From Arcuatula senhousia (lineage: Eukaryota; Mollusca; Bivalvia; Mytilida; Mytilidae): a DNA stretch of 64,000 bases. The first letter of the stretch is position 1, and each line of letters opens with the position of its first letter. The stretch lies in NCBI GenBank assembly GCA_963971305.1, contig OZ020307.1, positions 50,589,702 through 50,653,701 on the forward strand, given 5' to 3'. Shown piece after piece: positions 24,615 through 37,557 of the stretch. The notes beneath the pieces are model-generated. The model saw only the letters and a list, made by a program, of their open reading frames with translations. It was not told where the DNA came from and did not search any database. The translations under genes and the position numbers were made by a program.

Positions 24615-27358
24615 TCCATAGTTCAGTATCCTCTATTCTCTATATGGTTTATATATTCGTTTATAACTTTTACTTCTTTCACTTTGCCAAAAGAAAAAAA
24701 TGAAACGTGGAATAACTGTATGCGACACAGCTCACATAACAAGCGGAAACTTAGAAAATCCACAACTAATGGATAACCGCCAGTAGCCTGTAACGAGGCC
24801 AAAGCAATCGGTCTATTGTCTAAATGAAATATTGAAATCTATCTCGTGTACAAGTATACCATCATTACAATATATAAGAGCATACACCTCAAGAACGGGG
24901 ATATATTTAGTAGCATTCAAACCTTATTTACGAGACAATTGTAATTATCATGTTATTTCTCATGTCACCAAAATCTCGCAGTTAATTTGACTTGTTCCAA
25001 ATAAGATGACACAGTTCCCTGACCAATATCCAATTTTATTTGTGATCGAAGAGTGAACATTGTGGTCTGGCGAACTTTGGTATCCATATGATAAGACTGA
25101 TTGCTATAAAATTCAAATAAGATGTTTCAATCCACTTATAAGGAAGGCTCCTTTTGATTTTTTTTTGTCCTTAACAATTTAAGATAGGACAAAAATATGC
25201 GCAAAAGGTGTCCAAGAAAACTTGAAAAGAGTGTTTATCTAACATTCGAACTTGAAAACCTATCCATTGAAATCCAGTTTTAACCCAATAAAAAAACATG
25301 CTGTCCGATAAGCAAAATATGCAATTTATATAATAAACTAAATGAACAAGCACGGATTATTGACATCAGTCGAAACTGATCATCAAGGACTTCTTGGATT
25401 CGTATATTATTCAAAATTTGATTGATATTAATTTAACAATCCTAATAATTCATTAACAATATCTTGTTGCTCAGTGAAAGCATATCAAAACAAATGACCA
25501 GTAATGCCTTCAAGTAACCGTTTTGCCAAGGTCAATGACTTCGACTTCCATTGAACATGTTGAAGTGTCTATCAACACTTTTTTGTGTTTGGTTCTAACA
25601 ATCTGTTTATTGCTGAATCTGGTAGTGAAGCTTAATTCCCCAGCTGGTTGAGGTGAACGCATCCCGTCATAAGAAATATAATTGAGATAGATAAGGGGTT
25701 GTTATAATGTTGTTGGCGTATTTCCTTTCAGGAATAATGTTTAACGCTGTAAACGTGTTGTATGTTGGGTTATATATTATTCAAGATGAAAAAACCTTTG
25801 TGCACTCCTTTGTACTTTTTCCAACAAACAAATTGTCAAAAATCTTCACATTTTTGTTTTACTATTTTTTTTTACTGTTTTTTGTTGTTGACAATTAGGG
25901 AACTCTCTTTAACTCTTTCAAGACTGGATTTTAATTGAAAGCATTTTAGTTAGATCTTGGGACAATTGAAAAACAACGTGTAGCGGCTGCTTTGCGCTGC
26001 AGTCTTTTTGAATCAATTACCGCTTGTTTATGCAGGCTGTGTCGATCGCTTGTACTTATTCGACAGCTCATTATCATCTATTCTTTGGATTGTAAACTTG
26101 CTTATAATTTGGACTCCTTCATCTTCGCTAGCCAAGGGTTAAGATCCGCTATCTCTCATCTTCACCCTTGACAGATCTTAAAGGATTTTGTAATCTCAAC
26201 ATTTTAATTATCTCCCTTGAAGCAATATCTATTCCAAGTTAAGAATTTTTTTTTTACTTTCAGATCGTTCCAAAAATAGAAGATAATTTATTACATTCAC
26301 TACATATTTATATTCATATAAAGATAAAATATAGGTAGTCTTGGTAAGATTTGATCAATACCCCTAATAGTTTTTGCAAAAAAAATAATTATTTATCACC
26401 TTTGTAAACCCATATGTTTGTTAACAGATTCAATAAACAAGAATATGGAGCATTTTGACTGGATGCAGCAAACTTTCACTGTAGCCAATCAAATTAGTGT
26501 ACTCGACAGCTCACATAACAAACGGAAATTTAGAAAATCCACAATTAATGGACAATTGCCAGCAGCCTTCAACGAGACCAGTAGCAATAAGCCCCATGGT
26601 CTGCATAAAATAATGAAAGTTATCTCGTGTACAAGTATACCATCATAAGAATATATAAAAACATACACCTCAAGCACATGGATACATTTAACAGCATTAT
26701 TAAACTTATTAACGAGACAATAGTAATTATCATGTTATTTCTCATGTCGACAAAATCTGGCAGTTAATTTGACTTAATCCAAATAAAATGAAACCGTTCC
26801 CGCTGACCAATTTATAAAACGACCGCAGTTTGATTTGTGGTCTAGAGAACTTTGGTGTCTTTATGATTAATAAAGATGTTGTAGACCGATTGCTTTGAAG
26901 TTCAAATCCACCTATAAGGCAGGCTCCTTTTGTATTTGTTTTTTTTCGTCCTGAACAATTAAATATAGGATGATAGGTGTTAAAGAAAACTTTAAAAGAA
27001 TGTTTATTTTACATCCGATTTTGAGAAACTATCAAATTAAATCCAGTTTTGGGCCCAATAAAAAAAAATGCTGTCCGATAAGCAAAATATGCAATTCAAA
27101 AACAAGCACGAATTATTGACATCAGTCGAAACTGATCATCAAGGACTTCTTGATTTCGTAGATTATTCTAATTCTGATTGATTATAATAATCTAAAAATC
27201 TAAATTATTTATTAACAATATCTTGTTGTTCAGTGCAAACGTATCAATACAAATGACCGGTAATGTCTTCAAATTACCGTTTTGCCAAAGTCAATGACTT
27301 CGACTTCCATTGAAAATGTTGAAGTATCCTTCAACATTTTATTGTGTTTGGTTCTAAC

Positions 27359-28871
27359 ATGGAAGTAATATTGAGAAGGAACAACATCGACCAATTATCA
27401 CATATTAGTTACCAGCAGAGCCTTCTACCAAACTATGGGATTTTATCTAATTAGCATTGTCTCGATAAGATTCCTTTGGTGACTATCTGCGTTAGCGCCA
27501 CTCCAATTCGTCATCTGGATTCTCTTATCGGACACGTGATTTTTATCGAATTGGATGAAATTGCTAACCTTTAAAGAGCACCTGTAATTAATTACCATAG
27601 GTGGGACATCTACATCGTAAACTTGCGCTTTCAAATACGAATCGAATGGTGCAATAAACTTCAAAATCGGACAAAAATTATGGTCATTACAACTGTTTAA
27701 AATAAGAATTTGTTGTAATTTCAAAAATGTTGCTTAATTTTAAATCACATTTAACCTGTGCTCCCGGTGACCTCCGATTACAAAAACATACGCTGTAAAA
27801 ATAGACATGACGCCGGTTCGATTGATACTAACGAGTATTTGGTCGGATGTGGTCGGATAATAGAGATTTTGATTGAAATCACGCAATTCTATCGGCAAAA
27901 GTTGGAAATCAAAGCCTTAGATTAAGTAGATTTTAAACTTTAAATGTTGTTTAGAGGAGTTAAGTGATTAAAGTAAAGTCAATTTATTTAAATAATTTGT
28001 ATAAACATTTATTCAATTATTTGAAGGTTTCTCTGCAAAACGAAAAATCTGCTACAATAATGAAATGTTTTTTTTTATTCAAGATTTTTTTGACAAGCTT
28101 GAAAATACGAAAATCTGTATTATGAAAAACTAAACTTAATTTGCTTTTATGAGAATCTACAGGTCCTACATTTGAACAAAACACAAATTTATTCATAAAT
28201 AAAAAATGGTGTTACATAACTATTCATATAATCATAGACCTGTATATTAAATATATTAAAATTGAATATATTCTAATTATATTGTACAGGTCTATGATAC
28301 AATTTGTGCATTCACATTTAGTTAAATTTTCCAATATATTTTATTTAATTTCAGGATACCCCCTGGTTTAGCATTAACCCTTTTCAGCTGTTAAAACCCA
28401 TGACAGAATAAAAAGGATTTGACAAAACTTTGTTAATCACTTCTTTATGACATATTTAAGACATCGATTAAAAAAAAATTGGGGGTTTGTGGGCAAAAAA
28501 ACTAACCGTATTTTGATGGTAAAAAACAGAAGATTCCGAAAAAATGACAGAAATCCAAAAACAAGACTAGCGAGCATCCTTAATAACAAGTATTTATTTC
28601 AGACGCCCCCACCATCACAAAAAACACGATCGGGTACATTTAATTTTTCATATATTGTAGAGGTCTTTGTTTTCATTTGATTCTGGTCATTTCGCGAATA
28701 TCCGTCGAAAATGGAACTTGCCGATAAGGTCAAAGCCGATCGAGACATGCTGAGTGTGTATCTACATGACACGATTATTGTCAATTAACAGGATTCCGAT
28801 AAGATAGGCGGTAACGCAGATAAACCGTTTCATCTTGCTTAGTGGTTCTTCCTTCTCAATATTACTTCCAT
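27359..28871. mobile_element. 1.5-kb TIR element with 9-bp target duplication (Mutator-like, tentative)
   Basis: Perfect 23-bp terminal inverted repeats (27359-27381 and 28849-28871) start ATGGAAGTAATATTGAGAAG. They are flanked by identical 9-bp duplications GGTTCTAAC (27350-27358 and 28872-28880). The uninterrupted target 'ttggttctaacaatccg' is present in sister array units (22564, 25591), confirming insertion. Subterminal segments near 27463-27500 and 28795-28830 are also roughly complementary (CGATAAGATT, CTGCGTTA). A 9-bp duplication fits Mutator-like elements. No transposase frame is present; the open frames inside are short and look spurious. A 68-bp palindrome is nested inside. Confidence 0.85.
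28231..28298. mobile_element. 68-bp palindromic mini-element nested in the TIR element
   Basis: The ends ATCATAGACCTGTA and TACAGGTCTATGAT are exact complements (28231-28244, 28285-28298), with an AT-rich, partly self-complementary centre. No flanking duplication can be recognised in this AT-rich context. Confidence 0.6.
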
Positions 28872-30308
28872 GGTTCTAACAATCCGTTAATTGCTGAATC
28901 TGGTAGTGAAGCTTAAATCCCCAGCTGGTTAAGGTGAAGGCAACCCGTCATAAGAAATATAATTGAGAAAGATATAGACAAACGGCTGTTATAATGTTGT
29001 TGGCGTATTCCCTTTCATGAATAATGTTTAACGCTGTTAATGATGTATATTGGGTTATAAATTATCCAAGATGAAAAATGCTTGATGCACTCAATTGTAC
29101 TTTTTTGGAACAAACAAATAGTTAAAATAGTCCACAATTAATGGACAACCGCTTGCAACCTTCAGCGAGGCCAGTAGCAATTGGCCCATGGTCTAGATAA
29201 AATATTGAACGCTATCTCGTATACAAGTATACCATCATAAGAAAATATAAGAGCATACAATTCAAGCACGGGGATACATTTAACAGCATTATCAACCTTA
29301 TTTACGAGACAATAGTTATTATCATGTTATTTCTCATGTCACCTAAATCTCGGAGTTAATTTGACTTATGCCAAATAAATGAAACAGTTCCCTGACCAAT
29401 ATCTAAAACGACCGCAGTTTAATTTGTGATCGAAGAGTCATCATTGTGGTCTGTCCAGCTGATAAATTAAGATGTAGCAGACCGATTGCAATAAAATTCA
29501 GATAAGATGTTTCAATCCACTTATAAAAAAGGCTCCTTTGTCATGTTTGTAATGTATTTTTTTTTCCTAACCAATTAAAGATAGAATAAAAAAAGGCACA
29601 TAAGGTGTTTTATGCGTTTTGTTCTAACAATCCGATAATCGTTGATTCTGGTAGGGAAGCTTTAATCCCCAGCTAGCCGAGGTTAACTCAACCCGTCATA
29701 AACATCATAATTGAGATGCATATAGACATACAGTTGTTATTATGTTATTGTCATATTCCCTCTTATGAATAATTTTTAACTCCTTGAACGTGATGTATGT
29801 TAGGTTAATTATCATCTTAGATGAAAAAAAACTTATATGCACTCAATAATTTTTTTTTCGAACAAACAAATGGCCAAACATCTATACTTTTTTCTTTGAC
29901 TATGTTTGTCTGTGTTTTTATTGTGTTATTTATAAATTGCTGCTCGTTTATGTGGGCTGTGGCGCGTGAACATTCCACAGTTCTTTATTTATAGGATAAT
30001 TAATTGGGTCGAGTGAATAACCAAAATATGATCACGAGTCGCAAGCTCCCCACAGCGCTCTCTCCTTTCGTCGATTAGACCGCTGCACCCAGCGGTTTTG
30101 ACCAAAAAGCCCATTTCTGGCTATTGCGCACTTTTTGTGAGATTTATTGCGGAAATAAGATTTTTTAAATTAAAATACTTCAACTTCAGATAAATTATTT
30201 ACATTTTGGCAACTTTTGATGAATTTTTGTTTTTTGATGAAATATAAAGGTAGAACTATATTGTTGCGTATTGTTTTGATTGTTTACGTTTGTGAATTTT
30301 ATTTCAAG

Positions 30309-33300
30309 ATGGACGATCAAATTCACCGAGCTGTTTGTGAAACTTACCCTGGATTTACCTTAAAACCAGAACAACTATTAGCAGTTAGATACATCGTGGA
30401 GGGATGCGATGTATTTGTTAATTTGCCCGTTGGGTTTGGCAAAAGCATGATATTTCACATTTTACCTAGTAGGCATTTTATAAATTCAAATTCTTTCAAT
30501 ATAAATTGGCACAGACACAAACCAAGGAATTAAATCTAAATAATTCCTAGACCTTGCACAAACAGTTTTACATGTTTTCTATATAAGAAGCAAAGGGGTA
30601 ATCAAATATCATTATACCGAAAAGACGAAAACAAAATTGGTAGACAAAAATTAAGACATCACAAAGAAACAAACCACACAACATTTAAAAACACACACAT
30701 TACAACAAATTGCTTTGAGGTTTTTATATAACTTTTACCTTGAATACATACAAGTTGATATAAATGACCAGAATTCAAGCCACTGTGGTATCTTTAGGTA
30801 AGCATAATCACGACATAGACAAAGTGAAAATTTACATGATCTGCTTCAGGGATTATTCAATGTGGCTGTGCACCATGAGAAATTAAGTTTATGGGTTCAA
30901 TAAACCAAACAATTATAACAGTTAATTCTTTAGTAAAGAAGAAGGTACATTGTAATTATAATGAACTGCTAGAAATACTATAAACATGTACATTTATGTC
31001 TACTGTATTCAGTCATGTCAGTGTTCTGAAAATTAGAGCACTTGACTGTACGTGGAGTTGTACACTTTTTGAGGTTTTAACTTTTAAAATCTCTACGACA
31101 AATGAGAAACGGTTGCAATCATTTTCCCAAATAAAGGGGTGAATCGGTTGCAATCATTTTCCCAAATAAAGGGGTGGACAAGACCTTCAAACACTCAATT
31201 ATAAGTTAGTAATATTTTTACAGTTACAACACAATGAAACAAACCAGATTATAATTTGAAGGTAACAAAAGCGTGGAAAATTGCTACAAATAGTACGTGG
31301 AGTCGTACACCTCAAAAGGTTGAAAATTTTCGTTCATTTTTTACCAAGTCGTATACGGAGTGAAAGACAATCATTTCAAAGACATTTTTTCACTGCTTAT
31401 TTTCCAGAAAAAAAACAGAATGGCATCATATCTGTTTGTTTATCAATATGCATGTTTGACCACCTCTGAAAATCGGCAAATTTATATTTTAAGCATTAGT
31501 ACTGAAATCACGATTGAAACTTTTGAAAATATTTGCGGAAAATAATTAGAATAACATTATTTTGCAATGTCCAAGTGATTTCTGATCTAAGCTTTTCACA
31601 AAATGGTGTTTTCAGCTTAATTTGTATTTCTTTCTTTACATGTATGTTGATCAAGGGTGTCGGGATTCACTAAAAACATAATTGTAACTTTTTTCCAAAA
31701 ATATTTCAAAAAATAATTTAAAAATTTTGTAAGACAGATCGTTTTACCGGTATTCAGTTTTCAATAAATATATTGTATGTATAACAAATAAAAATTCTTA
31801 ATTGACGTTTTAGAAAAGACAAGTTTACAACCTAGCGGATTAATCGGACTTCGATTTTTAATTTTAATTTAATAGTTCTTCAACCATGTCAACTCAAAAA
31901 CATGACTTATCCCAGGGATCGCGCTGGGCTTCGCCAATGTCGCAAATTGCGATATTTTTTTCTCCCTGGCGACAAAAAATGGCTGCTGGCGATTTTTCTG
32001 GCGCCTAAGTAAGATTTGTCATTTTCGACCGGAAATTGAATACACATCGCCAGTATTGATCAATATGTCAACAGGTAAGTTATCGTATGTGACCACCTGT
32101 CACCACGGATGAGCAGGTAGATAATTGAAAAGGTAAACAGTAGATCACAGCAGGTTGAAGAAAAGGATTATAACGACTAATTAGAAATTAGGCTCACATC
32201 TTTTGATAATGCAATAAAGGTGTCAAAACAGTGATCAGGAACAAATTTCAAATGTACGCCTGAATTACTTTAACTGTCCAAGCCAATTTGACATAGTATC
32301 ATGTGTTTATTGCACACATGGCCTCATTCAGCCAAGGTGTGAAAACAAATAATTGCCGGTAAATCAAAATTATCTCCAACTTGGGATTAGTTTTTATTCA
32401 CAAAACACTGAGAGAATAGTAATCTGCACCTTATTAAGTTCCTCAAATAATCACAAGAAAGAAAGTACACATGTAAACAAACCATTCTATTTTTAGAACA
32501 ATTCAAATGAGGTTACTGAGGGATATATACAATAATGATTTCAGAAAGCAAACAAAGAAAGGGAAGATAACTAAAACAAAATAAAACTAATTTTATTATT
32601 CTTATTTTAAAAAAAAAGAAACTGAAATGAAGTTGTTTTTAGGAACAGAAATATTTTTACGAAACTATTACCATCAGCAAATGAAATAAATAAATAAACA
32701 CATAACAATACTGGAATAAGAAGTTTTTATTTGAGAAAATCAAGATATATTTTTTATTAAAACATTCTAATAACGTACAGGATTCAATAGAAACCACATG
32801 AGTCATGAATCTTTATAATGTGTCCACAGTCTGTCAAACAATGATCTTTTGCAATCTTTGTTGGTCATGAAAATGCAGAATGTGATATGGATTCTACAAA
32901 ATTTTATCTTTGCTTTCCTAAATAATACCTTTTTCATAGTGCTCATTTAGTGCTTTCAGTGATCTTTATTCTCTAGGTTGAGTATTCATTCATATGGTGC
33001 TGGGGTTTTTTGTGTATTGTTATGTTTATATATCATGTATATTGTATTGTTATTATTTAATTTGTATATGGCAATTAACAGATAAATAATTAAATAAATC
33101 ATGGTATGTTTTATTTCAAAAAGATATCAAACAAGAAAGGCTCCACCTTCATCATTTATTATCTAAACAGTCTTTCAATGAGAATAAACCATCCTTCAAC
33201 ATGCACCTGAAAAAAAGACTGAAAACAATATTTTTAACATATGCATCTAAACATACATTACACAAGCATGACCCCTCAATGAAAACGGTACTGGCTACAC

Positions 33301-36300
33301 TTTATAAAAACTGGAGACTTAATTTCAAATCTGGCGATTTTTCTGGCGACAAAAATTTTGAGGCCAGAGCAGCCCCTGTTATCCTGTAAAAGAACATATT
33401 AATGATATAGTATCTTTCATGTCTTTTATGCATAAAAATATTTGTATCATCATTTCCCGTAAAAGTTAATTTTGAAACAAACCAAAAGTGTACGACAGTA
33501 CGACTCCACGTACAGTTACTCTACAGATAAATAATTTTTATTATCAGGAAATGACTGTAAAGATTGTACACAAATTGATTACATATAATTTTTTAATTAG
33601 AGCTATTTGAGATTCTTGGAAGAACAGACAACAAAGTCTTAGTTGTGTCACCATTAAATATCATCATGAGGGATCATCTTTTAAAGTTGCAAGAGAGATC
33701 AATAGCTGCAGTTCAGCTAGATCAAAATTGTTGTGTGGTGCAAGGAAGCGAAAAAGATGGTTAGTTCAATTTTTTTTAAACATGTTTCTAAATTTGTCAG
33801 GCACATTTCCATAAATACATGTAGAATAAAGAACAAAACAGTTTTACTATAAAGTTCTTTTTATTTTTATTTGATATTACTTTGATTCATTATTGTTGTG
33901 TTGTTCATATTATTGTTTTGATCAGTTTTATATGTATTAACAAGGTCATTATTAGTGCAACTCATGAAAGTTAGGGGGCTTGTGGGATACCCTGAGTGTT
34001 GGCGTCTGGATCCACTTACAGAAGAAAGGTTAAGGTCCATACATAATTAGTGACAAGTGCCACATCAACCATATTGGTATGGAAGGTGCACTTAGCAGTG
34101 CTGGCTGTGACCTACATTTTCCACATAAATGACCACTTACAGATGAATGGTTTAAGTCCATTCTCACTTACTGACAAGTGCCATATCAACCATATTGGTG
34201 TGGTAGGTTCACTTAGTGATGCAAAGCACAATGTACAAATGTACATCATGTACATGGAGATTTGGATGCTGGCTATGACCTATATTTGTTGCATGGACGA
34301 CCACTTACAGAACAATGGTTAAAGTCCATTCCTTCTAAGAGGGAAGTACTACATCAACCATATTGGTGTGTTTAACAAGATGCATGGTTCAGAAGCTTGT
34401 TGTGACCTTGTTTTTCCCCACGGATGAACACTTAAAATTTGGAAAAGTCAAGTCCTGCTTAGTGTCAATAATGTGTTACAAGATGAGCTTTGTAAAATAG
34501 ATTACCTATGTTTAATATATGTTTTTATCTATTTATTCAGTCATACTTTTTGTTTTATGTACATTCTTATGATTTTCTTTTATATTGAACTTTTATTTAT
34601 ATATTACATATTACAACCTGTTTATATCCTGATTTGTCATTATGGCTTAAATATCACAGATGGGACTTTAAGCAAACAGCTATCAATCAAACATAAACTA
34701 TGTAGTAAGCCATAGAAGTTAGCTTAGGACCAACAGCTTGTGACCTGTAAAAATATGTTTGGTTCTGTGAATTGAAGCAACTTTGCAACCAACTAAAATA
34801 ATAATGAGTACAAAATCTAAAAGAATGCAGAGAGTTAAAATGATTTATTTTATATTACATGGAATATTATGGAATTACATTGTACATGAACAAGCAATTT
34901 GTAAAGACAGGGATGTCATAAGTGAGAAAATCTGACAGATTTGTTTTGAACCCATGAGATAAGACCTGGAAATTTATTTTAAAATTAAAGGTTTCCAAAA
35001 ATAAATTTAGTTTCAGTTGTGAAGATCCTCTTTAATTTTTTACATGTATGTTGCTAGTTCTGTTTCTTTGCAAAGATTTTTATTTTACCTTTTTTCTCTT
35101 CAATTTTTTAAATTCTTTGTAAGGAACATGAATTTAGTATATAAAAAGGGAGACGTGATGTCTGGGATCAGATCCCATTGCAGAGGAGAAGCCCTTCTTC
35201 ATAACTGAAAAATGCATTTTACCTGATTTTGTAGTTATAAATGCTGTTTCAAACAGCAGTATCATATTGTCACACCCAGAATCATTAATAACAGCCAACA
35301 AAAGTGTAGAGATTTTACGGTGCCTTGAGGGGAAAGTTGGAGTGGTGGTTGTTGATGAATGTCATAAAATAGATGATTGGTAATTAAAACAATTGAATTG
35401 CCTTTTGTCATGTTTGTGTTTGATGTTGTGCATTCTAAATTTTGTTTGTTACTTTATTTTTGATTGTATTTACATGTATATGTTTTAGAGTTCTGTGTTT
35501 AAAAATTCTTTTAATGTTTTCACAATATACAGCTAGCTAAAAATGTTTGTTCAGATGCCATATTTTTACAAATGATTATTAATTTTTAATAAGAACAATA
35601 TTTACATGTACACAATGTTAACATGGCACATGTAAATGATAAAGTCTTGATATGAATTATTTCAATGAATTTTTAAAACAAATACAGTTTGTATACCATA
35701 GGACATATGAAAATATATTGGCTTTACGAAAATTGATGATGTAAAGAAGATAAAGATGTTTTCTTTTCAGGGGTAAAGAGTTTAGAAAAAGTTTTTTGGA
35801 ACTAGGAAGCCTAAGGTCTTTTTTTCCAAATTGTACAGTTGTTTGCCTAAGTGGTACATTAACAGATAAACACATAAAAACAATATCCAGTAGTATGTTG
35901 ATGGAAGGCTATAAGTTGGTATCTGCAAACCCTGACAAACCCAATCTCAAACTAGTGGTCATCAAGAAGGAATGTATGCCAGGAAAAAGATCCATATGCA
36001 ATATATACGAGGAGCAGGTCAGAAAACTTCAACACCAAAAGGGAAGCTTTCCTGTAACTCTAATGTTCATGCCAATGGAGTATATTGCATCTGCAATGTC
36101 CTTTGCATGTTCGTTATTTTCAGCCAGCACTACAAGTATAGATAATTCTCTATTTGGGTGCCTCTATTCCAATCAGGACCAAGTTGTTACTGATAAGATT
36201 TTGGAAGAGCTGATGAAACCTAACCCTCAGTTCCGACTTGTTTTCTGTACTTCTGTTTTAGGTATGGGTTTTGATCCTCCAGGAGTAGAAACGGTCATCC

Positions 36301-36614
36301 ATTGCAAACCTCCTAGGTTGTTAATCAACTACTTACAAGAGATAGGGCGAGCAGGCAGAAGAGGTCAACAGGCAACAGCCATTCTCTACTTTAGTCCAGC
36401 AGACATTGGTAAAAACATAGAGGGAATGTCTGATGATGTCAGAACATACTGTACTTCTAAATCTTGTCTGAGGGAGTGTTTGTTGAAAGCATTTCAACAC
36501 TCAAGATCTGAGGAAAGTCCAGTGGGATGTTTATGCTGTAGTGTATGTGAAGCAATATGCTCTTGTGATGACTGTGAACTGGTTCAAGTTGTTGATAATA
36601 TTGATATTCAGTAG
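30309..36614 (+). CDS. RecQ-type DECH-box DNA helicase, 435 residues, four exons
   Basis: Exons 30309-30468, 33601-33759, 35235-35379 and 35771-36614 join with phases 1, 1 and 2 into an intact 435-codon frame. Helicase motifs appear in order: motif 0 FTLKPEQ (16-22); Walker A PVGFGKS (40-46, where RecQ proteins usually have PTGxGKS); Ia VVSPLNIIMRD; DECH (147-150); the following DDWGKEFRKSF, matching the aromatic loop; III SGTLT (182-186); V GMGFDPPGVETVIH; VI QEIGRAGRRGQ (344-354). A Cys-rich tail (YCTSKSC...CCSVCEAIC) matches the RecQ zinc-binding region. RQC winged-helix and HRDC domains are absent. RecQ enzymes unwind DNA 3'-5' using ATP. The start is the in-frame ATG before the first motif; an upstream ATG at 30216 would add 31 hydrophobic residues. 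It lies inside the 10.5-kb mobile block, so it is probably transposon-borne. The donor after exon 1 (GTAGGC) is weak. Confidence 0.85.
31045..33516. repeat. Inverted repeat pair bracketing much of helicase intron 1
   Basis: ACTGTACGTGGAGTTGTAC at 31045-31063 and its complement with one mismatch at 33498-33516 face each other. A third, direct copy (GTACGTGGAGTCGTAC) is at 31293-31308. The hAT-like element lies between the arms. This may be the ends of an older element or a local rearrangement. A 35-bp tandem duplication (GGTTGCAATCATTTTCCCAA) also lies at 31110-31176. Confidence 0.5.
31913..33378. mobile_element. hAT-like non-autonomous element in helicase intron 1
   Basis: The left end CAGGGATCGCGCTGGGC and the complement of the right end CAGGGGCTGCTCTGGCC are imperfect inverted repeats with the CAGGG start usual for hAT elements. 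Both ends continue with related GTCGCCAG/GGCGATTTTTCTGGCG motifs. TTATCC flanks both sides (31907-31912, 33379-33384), six matching bases of what would be an 8-bp duplication with two mismatches. The internal open frame (33201-33389) runs into the right end and is not recognisably a transposase. Confidence 0.65.
34012..34460 (+). repeat. Minisatellite in helicase intron 2
   Basis: Three units of 121, 170 and 126 bp and a partial fourth start near 34012, 34132, 34301 and 34427. Shared parts are CCACTTACAGA.(G/A)AA.GGTT, AAGTCCAT and ACATCAACCATATTGGT. The middle unit carries extra bases (ATGTACAAATGTACATCATG). The open frame at 34050-34322 comes from the repeat. Confidence 0.75.
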
Positions 36615-36910
36615 GACTATCAAAATCATAATAATCAATTGGTAATAATGAGATGTGGAATTATTGTACATGTCCTCTGTAAACTTTATTTCATGCATGA
36701 ACCTGTCTTGGTTATTATGCACATATGATGTTGTGAACTACATGTAGCTCAATTTGTGGACAATATTGATAATCAGAATTCTAAATTTAACAGACCATCA
36801 AAATCAATTATGATAGATAAAAATGCGGTGTGGAATAACTGTTCATGACAAATTATCTGTAAACTTTACTTCTTTGAATGATCCTGGCTTGGTAATCATT
36901 TTTTTCAAAC
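36600..36910. repeat. Tandem duplication of the helicase 3' UTR
   Basis: The segment starting ATATTGATATTCAG...CATCAAAATCA...GATGTGGAAT...CTGTAAACTTTA...CCTG.CTTGGT at 36597-36715 recurs in diverged form at 36763-36897. The copies start about 170 bp apart. The first copy begins at the end of the coding sequence. Confidence 0.6.
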
Positions 36911-37170
36911 TAAATAACAATAGATTTCACACCAGATAGCAATGGTTATTTCTTTCATTTGGCTATAAATTTTGAGTGTTGGAAGCATTGGTATGAATAC
37001 TATAGTATTTATGATCCATTTATTGTTATTAATGTTGAAAATTGGAATTAAATGGGCAAAAAATAAAATAATCAGATTTGAGATGGACAATTTTTTTATG
37101 CATTAACTTTAAAGTAATGGGCCAACCAATTGTTAAAAAGTTTTATTCTGATGTTATTCATCACTAAAAG

Positions 37171-37258
37171 AAGCTTCAACAAAAGGGAAGCTTTCCTGTA
37201 ACTCTAATGTTCATGCCAATGGAGTATATTGCATCTGCAATGTCCTTTGCATGTTCGT
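37171..37258 (+). pseudogene. Duplicated fragment of helicase exon 4
   Basis: About 88 bp starting AAGCTTCAACAAAAGGGAAG and running through ATGTTCATGCCAATGGAGTA and TTGCATGTTCGTT is almost identical to 36027-36116 in exon 4, with a 3-bp deletion near the left edge. Homology ends abruptly on both sides. It is a recent, short duplication downstream of the gene and cannot be functional alone. Confidence 0.9.
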
Positions 37259-37557
37259 TTGTTGTTCTCATAGAGTTCCAATATAATTTAAACAATTAAT
37301 AGGAAGTTTGCAAAAAAATCTGTTTACCCATTCTATTGGATTTTCTAAGGCACTTGGCAAAAATGTTCTCTTTAACATTTAAAGGGCTGTAGATTCCTAA
37401 GTGGTCATCAAACCTCAACTAGCTTTAGTTTTTTTTGGACAGTTCATTAAACTGAACATGAATTTATGCAAACAAAATCTTTTCTTTGTCTTGTGCAGTT
37501 TTTAAGGAATATGAACTAGATATTCATTCTTCTTTAATACAAGAAGCAATGTTTCAG

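Larger units (their letters stand above)
20875..29984. repeat. Irregular tandem array of 1.1-1.8-kb units, left part
   Basis: Several anchors recur in order. ACGAGACAATAGTAATTATC / CAAAATCTCGCAGTTAATTT appears near 22290, 23365, 24935, 26715 and 29307. GACAAATGACCGGTAATGTC appears near 21812, 22464, 23937, 25492 and 27248. CTGGTAGTGAAGCTTAAATC / CCCGTCATAAGAAATATAAT appears near 21960, 22590, 24075, 25620, 28905 and 29650. Spacing is mostly 1.45-1.8 kb with shorter deleted units. Each full unit includes a foldback module (see 22920-23262). The array resumes at 40504. No unit has a conserved open frame, so it looks non-coding. Confidence 0.85.
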
